Of a stretch of DNA of 64,000 bases, positions 58,301-64,000 are shown piece by piece. Position 1 is the first letter of the stretch; each line of letters starts with the position of its first letter. The position numbers were made by a program, and so were the translations under genes. The notes under the pieces were generated by a model. It had not been told where the DNA came from and did not search any database. It was given only the letters and a program-made list of their open reading frames with translations. The DNA lies in NCBI GenBank assembly GCA_948567375.1, contig OX419755.1, positions 81,672,218 to 81,736,217 of the forward strand, in the 5' to 3' direction. The DNA is from Lunularia cruciata (Eukaryota; Streptophyta; Marchantiopsida; Lunulariales; Lunulariaceae).

Positions 58301-61300
58301 CTACATGCCTCACTTCCTTCTTTTTGTGTTGTAGGATTATCTCTCTCCTTAGACTGTGCATGGAATAATACTTGTTTCTATCGAGGAAAGAGCCAGTATC
58401 AAGGGCGGCCTGTATCAAAGATCTATCTTCTAGCTCTTTTATGCAACGTAGATAGTATCCTCTTGAAACATGCCTCATGAACAACCTCAGTAGCACATCT
58501 GGTATCTTCTGAGGAGAATCCCATAATGCGGCGAGAATGGACAATCTCCGAGCCTCCGGAGACAGAGACTCCAACACCATCAACATTGATTTGATCAGAG
58601 TTCGATATCCCCCTGGACTATGTTCTTCATTCTGAGTTTTATCGTCCAGAAACCCCAGAAGGTCCTCGCGCGCGTCTCGCCAATCACGAGGGTTATGGTA
58701 ATCGGACCCCATCCTCATGGTCAAAGCGAAGTTGACAATGATGAATGGATGACTCTCGGAGGCCACAATGACTTCTCTCACTTCTCGCTGCACCACAATG
58801 CATACAGAAATATTTATCATTGAGATAAATGAGGAATGGACTTAAGCGCACCTTATATCAAACAAAGCACCTTTTGATTAGAGTCTTCCAAGTTAGAGAT
58901 TTTGGAACAAGGGAGACCTATCCGTCAGTATTTGATTTCCATTCCACTAAATTCATACAAACATTTTCAGAGGATCTATATATGTGCAATACAAAAATGC
59001 AAAACCCAATACTCGGACACAGTTCCCAAGTAAACACATAGTACAGGACAGGCTTCTGACGTTGTGATCATGAACTGAAATCGTGTGCATCCAATACTTC
59101 CTCGGTGTCAGCATGACTCATTCAGCAAAAACACGGAATAGCTTGACTTTGATAGATATCTAAGCCCCAAAACTAGCTGAAGTACCTGGATAGGATTTCC
59201 AATACTCCTTTAAATTCTGTGTCATGCTGATGATTCATTAATATAGGGCAAACTCGGTTACTCTCCTTGGGGTCGCACACGGAAAGAAGAAGGTGGTAAT
59301 TGCTAAAATGAGAGCAAAAGGTATAACATCTGGGTATTGAGAATGATATTGGCATTTTACATAGCTGGCTTACCACTGAAAAGCAAAATAAGGTATGTGG
59401 TTCAAGGTCTGAACTACACAATTAACATAAAACATATATGACATGATAATCATATGATAGCAAAGCGTCTCGGTTCTGAAGAAAATAAGACCAGAATGAC
59501 ATATGTCACGTTCTTGCTGCCTTTGGATGTGAAGTGATACGGAGATAATTGAATACCTGCAGCTCGTATGTATGACTTCCATGGAATTTCTCGGGTGAGA
59601 TTTCCCCAATGTAATTGAAGAGAATTTTGAAAGCTTCATCGGTCGAAGGGGTAGATATCCTGATATTCTCCGGTTCTGGAAGTCCATGATCTTCACACAC
59701 GCTTTTGATTTGCGAAGTTACCAGATACCTGATGGACATCGACGGTACATAGAAGTCACGAAATACTCCTTTGCTCCATATGTCATCGAGGATGATAAAC
59801 ACTTTTTGATCAAAGTGTGGACTTGAAAGAATGGCCCTCAGATGATCCCTGTTATGGTCTCGAAGGCTCTTGCCACCCTCTTTAATCTCTGTCGGATCTC
59901 CATCACGAAACAAATCTCTGAATTTGCGATTCAAACCGTGTGGTGGCCGCCGTCTCCACCTCGTTAGTCCTTGAATGAGTTCATCAAGTCTCTCCGCAAT
60001 CTCACACTCTGATTCCCTCAAGTTTCCATCACGATCATCTTTGAGAGAGCAAGGCCCGCAGCAAATGAAAAAGACACAGTCAGGAGTCCATCCTTCAGCT
60101 CCATCATCACTTGTATCTGGTTCAACAGCGCCATACTCTGGACTCTTACCCTTGTCCAGGGTCCTCGCAAGATCAGTATAGTGCTGTGCTACATACTTAG
60201 CCATGCTGCTTTTTCCTGTACCCGGTCCTCCATGTAAGTTTACCACACGCTTTTGGCACTTGGCTGACCCGATTGCAGCGGTCAAACGAATGAAAAGCTT
60301 CTTCAACAGGACATAATTCGGGTCATTTGTAAATGGCAGCTGGTAAGGATGTTCATGTGATTCTTCATCACAACCGTTGATGATGTTCTTTGAGCCGCGA
60401 AAGCTTCTTGAACTGCGGGACACCAACTTGTTCCCTGGTTCTTGTATACAATCATTGATGAAGTTCACCAAGGCTTGGTAACTGCTTGACGTGGGGGATA
60501 CCACCTTGTTCACCGTATGGTGGTTGGCCTCGGAGTCGAAATAGCAATGCTCTGCTCCAGCCGTGGCAGTAGCCTCCCCAACAAATATTGCATCCAACCT
60601 CTGCTGTGAAGGGCACCGGTAATTTACAGATCAGTAACTTCGAAGATGCTCTTCAGTTCGACACTTGGATTCCCTATTGTCGTGATGTTTGATACTTCAA
60701 ATGGGGAGGGTATTCACCCCTCAATGATACTAACAAGAACTTTGATTGGTCATTGAAAAATGGATCTCGAACAAAAAGGATCTAGCTGAAAGAATCAAAA
60801 AGATTGTCACGGGAATTCCCTAACCTGTAGTTGAAATCAAGGCCACAAAATATCAACCCACTACATACCACGGCGACGACAACGAAACTCTTCCAATTGT
60901 ACTTTTGTCGTAAGTGGTTGAATTCCTGTCCAAGTCTCGCCGCAGCTGTGCTAAGTTCTTGCAAGTGATCAGTTGAAGCACCGGCCTCAACTGCATGAGA
61001 ATAAAATTTGCGGATGAATGTGATCAACGAAGGCCCTAAGATAGATCTCATGGATATTAGTCTATTAGTGCTGTAATGGGTGTGGTTTACTACAAACTCT
61101 GCTAGTGATTTGGATCCGTAGTGCGGAGTACTAAAGTAAAATACCCCTCTTAAATTCTGCAGAAAACATTCAAGAGGGATATTCTTTTCTCGCCTGCCAA
61201 TCTGATGAGCTGCCTCTACGCATAACTTTTTAATAACAAGGCCACCGAGACAGTGCCCTACTAGTATCACAGGGTAGACTGCTCCTACTCCAGCCAAAGT

Positions 61301-61591
61301 AGTCAAATTCATAAGTATATTCTCACCCAAGAGCCCAAGGTCCATTCTACCTCTATCACGTGTTTGCACTAAGTGACCATCATACAGCACAGAGTAAATT
61401 CTAGACGAGGGAAAGTCCTTGGACAGCCATTCTGCTGGCCAGCACACAGAACCGTCTCGAGACATCCAGGATGAAATGTGGAAATCTTGTTCACTTGACT
61501 CAAACATGAATCCATGGAAAAAGATTATTTCCAAATGAATGTTGCCCCCGGCCGGTTCATGTAGAAGGTAAACGTTGTCGTTGAGCTGCAT
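55399..61591 (-). CDS. NLR-like protein: alpha/beta hydrolase - NB-ARC - winged helix - TPR (5 exons)
   Basis: Exons (minus): 61591-60869, 60600-59557, 58787-58008, 57865-56670, 55891-55399, all GT-AG and in frame: 1411 aa. Residues 1-300 are a SERAC1/lipase-like hydrolase (FFHGF, nucleophile elbow GHCLGG at 112-117 with Cys114 where Ser is usual, candidate catalytic His near 268 in ANHHTV). Exon 2 then gives a P-loop GGPGTGKS (365-372), kinase-2 FIILDDIW (to 516) and RNBS-B-like YLVTSQ. Exon 3 has a GLPL-region relative, a winged-helix stretch and YSMHSLRREI (MHD-like, Asp replaced by Ser). Exons 4-5 end in TPR-like helices (GDALADMERALDVI, GDLGGALEDIERLI, GDKEGAVEDVKSA). NB-ARC proteins act as nucleotide-switch immune receptors. 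Hydrolase-fused ones (HNL) are described from liverworts with LRRs, whereas here the C-terminus is TPR-like. An immune role is inferred from architecture. Confidence 0.88.
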
Positions 61592-62360
61592 TCACGTTAC
61601 GGTATTTCAGCAGCAGATTAGTTAAAACCACTTAACCTGTAAATGAAAATAAATACTATAAATACATAAATACAGATATAAATACACATCGTTCTATGAG
61701 ATTCAATAATCAGAAAACTCAAAGCTTCATAAGATCCTCATTTTTCAATTTTCGCCAGTTTTGGGAAGTTGGGCCCAAATGGCTTCCACAAGAGAAACAA
61801 ATTGATCTTGGACTTATATACTCAAGCTATTCGAGTTCTAATTAAGAGGAATCGAAGGTAAGGTTTGTAGTGGAAATTGTGAAATGTAAATTTAAGATTT
61901 TCAGTCGTGTTTTGCGCAAATTGCGATAAATAAACTAACACAATTTTGATGTCTGACTAGCAAAAGTGAAAGCAAGATCCAAACCTTCATCATCCGGATC
62001 TGCGTGAATTATAAAAATTACAATGTTCGATATCATCGTCAGTTGAGTATAGCTCGAATTACAGCGAAATGTCAATTCTGGATGACCAAGTTTCAGTTAT
62101 GATTCATAATTTATATAATATATTTAGCCAACTACTAACTGTGATTGGGGTGAATATATAATAAAATAATTAGAACCAAATTAAAATTATATAAATATAC
62201 TAATATTTTACTCTGGCGGTAACCGCGCACAGGGGAGACCATGTTGGGCCATCGTCCTCCTCAAGCGACTCGATGCAATGCTCACCAACCTATTCCTCTT
62301 ATGACCTGGGTTAACGCGCAAATAAACCCTTGTGATACAGTTGGATATAGCAATTACTAA
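61592..62360. other. Upstream region of the NLR-like gene
   Basis: AT-rich sequence 5' of the start codon at 61591 (minus). Presumably holds the promoter. No TATA box or upstream exon can be assigned with confidence. Confidence 0.4.
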
Positions 62361-62368
62361 ATTGCTCG

Positions 62369-62635
62369 TCAGGTTAGAAGGTAGTGAGCTTCTTTACGGA
62401 AATTACCTGTCTTGGGAGATCTTGGGGTCTTATGGGTAGTTGAGAACTGGAGCTTGCCCCAGACATTGCAGCTGATGCGCAGGTGCTGCCGGATCGAACC
62501 CGAAATATCGGTCTCGATTCGATCTATGATACTCCAGAAGTCTTTCAAATCAATAGATTGAATTGAGATTATGATATAATGAATGCTCCGACCTGGATAA
62601 ATATTCACGGAGGCGGGAAATTTATGACAAAACAT
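62369..62635 (-). other. Possible exon of an unknown gene
   Basis: An 88-codon open frame with acceptor-like TATCCAG (about 62600) and donor-like ACAG|GTAATT (about 62405). Translation includes DLKDFWSIIDRIETDISGSI and NVWGKLQFSTTHKTPRSPKT. No family recognised. Could be a 5' exon of a short gene or chance. Confidence 0.25.
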
Positions 62636-62959
62636 ATGAAATTTTCAACTGACTATGTCAACGGTTCATGACGCATGACATGTTCTAGAGCATCTCTGTA
62701 TGGTGAAACTATGTATGACTCATTTTACTGCAGAAAATCATACGTTGTTATTCTCTTTTTCAAATTGAGTTTGATCCTGCGTGTGATCATGCGTATCATC
62801 ACCTGAATTGACTTCTACGGAAGTATCTGTACAAGGCCTTTGCAATATTGACGTAAGTCCTGATATTGAGCAATCGTAATCTAGCAAATGAACTTAGCTC
62901 ATGAACGGTTCTGTATTTTGAGAAAGTTTCAAAAACTAACGATCAGTGCAAAACTCTAT

Positions 62960-63360
62960 GCATCACTTCAATAGAGAAACCTGCTAACCGCAAGTGAGGT
63001 GTTGTAGACTTTCAGGACCTTGCATGCAGCTGCTCCGATAACACTGTCAACAGATTGAAAAGCACCTAAAAGCAGAGGAATTGAGAAACTGTACATCAAG
63101 AAACGATGTGAGTAAGCAACTCGCCAGAACTTCTCTAGTGAGCCAAAATATTTGATAGTGCATCAGCCACATATCGTCGCACTGCAATCCGTCGCCCTCG
63201 TGGAATCCCGATAATAGCTCTCAACTTCCAACAGATCAATAGCAACCCGTTGATAGCACTCCCTCCTTATTTCTTTCACTCTCAAGTATCCGTCGCACAT
63301 CCCCGTTTTCCTCTTTGAGCTCAACATCCACTTACAATTTTGCGTCCCAAGAGCCATCAT
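62960..63360 (-). other. Possible small gene or exons, unknown
   Basis: A 65-codon ATG-initiated frame (63163-63360) and a 60-odd-codon stop-free stretch in the same frame just downstream (to about 62960, with DSVIGAAACKVLKVYNTSLA) suggest possible coding sequence. One stop (TGA at 63163) separates them. No recognised family. Confidence 0.25.
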
Positions 63361-63639
63361 AGTCCAGACGAGACCACGTACTAACCCGCCCGAAACAATC
63401 CCCAGTACTTCATGGAGCCGAAGAGAGAAAAAGAGACCAACGCGACTTCCGCGTTAATACAGTACTTGGTGAAACTTCTTCGCAGGCGACGGGCGATTAT
63501 TACGGTCAACGGCGGACCCAAAAGTCATCACTCTTCCGCAGCTGATAAGAGAGAATATCTGACAAGAGAGTCATATGGCATAACACGGATCCGGTATACG
63601 GTCATTCGCGGTCGCCTTCTTCTAGATCCGGTATATTTA

Positions 63640-64000
63640 TATTATTAATACATGAAATCAAATATAGAATATATTATGTTAATTATATTTGGGTTTTAAT
63701 CAAAATATTTCAAAAATAATTAAAAATTTTAATATTGTAAATTAAAAATATATATTATCTAAAAAATTAAAAATATATATTATAATATACATAGAATGAT
63801 AATTTGTATTTATTTTAAATTTTAAAAATCAAACTGTATAAATTTTAAATTTATTTATTAATAAAATTGAGGCAACTCATCCCTCAAGAGTCATTAGCCA
63901 CCAAGATCCCCCGCATGACATAACTTGGACACCGCTGGTTCCCAAAACCCACCATTGGTTCAACCAAAACCTGCACGGTGGACATAAGCTGCCCGCAGTT
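63640..64000. other. AT-rich window end, no gene seen
   Basis: Very AT-rich to about 63860 and then mixed composition. No reading frame, repeat terminus or RNA gene recognised. Confidence 0.5.

Noticed and set aside
60782-60869. Extending exon 1 of the NLR-like gene through a hydrophobic stretch to the stop at 60782
   Set aside because: The donor GTG|GTATGT at 60869/60868 restores the hydrolase frame into exon 2 and the whole 1411-codon ORF; the read-through would end the protein after the hydrolase half. The alternative donor CAG|GTTAGG gives a frameshift.

Overview
The window reads as nuclear DNA of a land plant, very probably a non-seed plant. It has many short exons with GT-AG introns and a plant-type AXR1 gene. 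It also has an NLR-like gene whose N-terminal domain is an alpha/beta hydrolase, an arrangement described from liverworts (Hydrolase-NBS-LRR, HNL), and abundant decayed LTR retrotransposons. A bryophyte, perhaps a liverwort, is my best guess. That is inference, since no organelle or rDNA marker is present.

Layout. 1-5.2 kb: nested Ty3/gypsy remnants on the minus strand (family A LTR inside family B pol; family B 5' LTR at 3933-4675), then a LINE fragment. 6.3-10.3 kb: a ten-exon plus-strand gene for a probable mitochondrial PPR/TPR-like protein. 12.5-21.0 kb: a 14-exon minus-strand AXR1 gene (NEDD8/RUB E1 regulatory subunit) with repeat-filled introns. 21.4-24.8 kb: two independent insertions of one non-LTR retrotransposon family upstream of AXR1, each with a visible target-site duplication (12 and 14 bp). 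25.6-28.8 kb: AT-shifted, heavily mutated relatives of that element. 28.85-38.6 kb: a large decayed Ty3/gypsy element (family C) whose pol contains a cytosine-5 DNA methyltransferase domain between the protease and reverse transcriptase. 38.7-45 kb: a nest of family B solo LTRs, an inverted LTR pair, inverted family C pieces and a 1.93-kb solo LTR of a fourth family. 45.0-47.6 kb: a second family A element, whose LTR carries heat-shock-element-like arrays. 47.6-54.2 kb: old repeat-derived sequence, including a decayed coiled-coil reading frame. 54.3-61.6 kb: a five-exon minus-strand gene (1411 codons) for a hydrolase-NB-ARC-TPR protein, preceded on its 3' side by a tandem pseudo-copy of its last exon. 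61.6-64 kb: mostly AT-rich sequence with no convincing gene.

Three host genes are supported: the PPR/TPR-like gene, AXR1 and the NLR-like gene. All three give continuous reading frames across canonical splice sites. Nearly everything else is mobile-element sequence, mostly inactivated by stops and frameshifts. The most unusual items are the retrotransposon-borne cytosine methyltransferase, the Cys-for-Ser nucleophile in the NLR-like hydrolase, the heat-shock-like arrays in the family A LTR, and the stratified nest of LTR insertions whose order can be read from their TSDs. Exon boundaries were derived by eye from splice consensus and reading-frame continuity. LTR family letters (A-D) are local labels.
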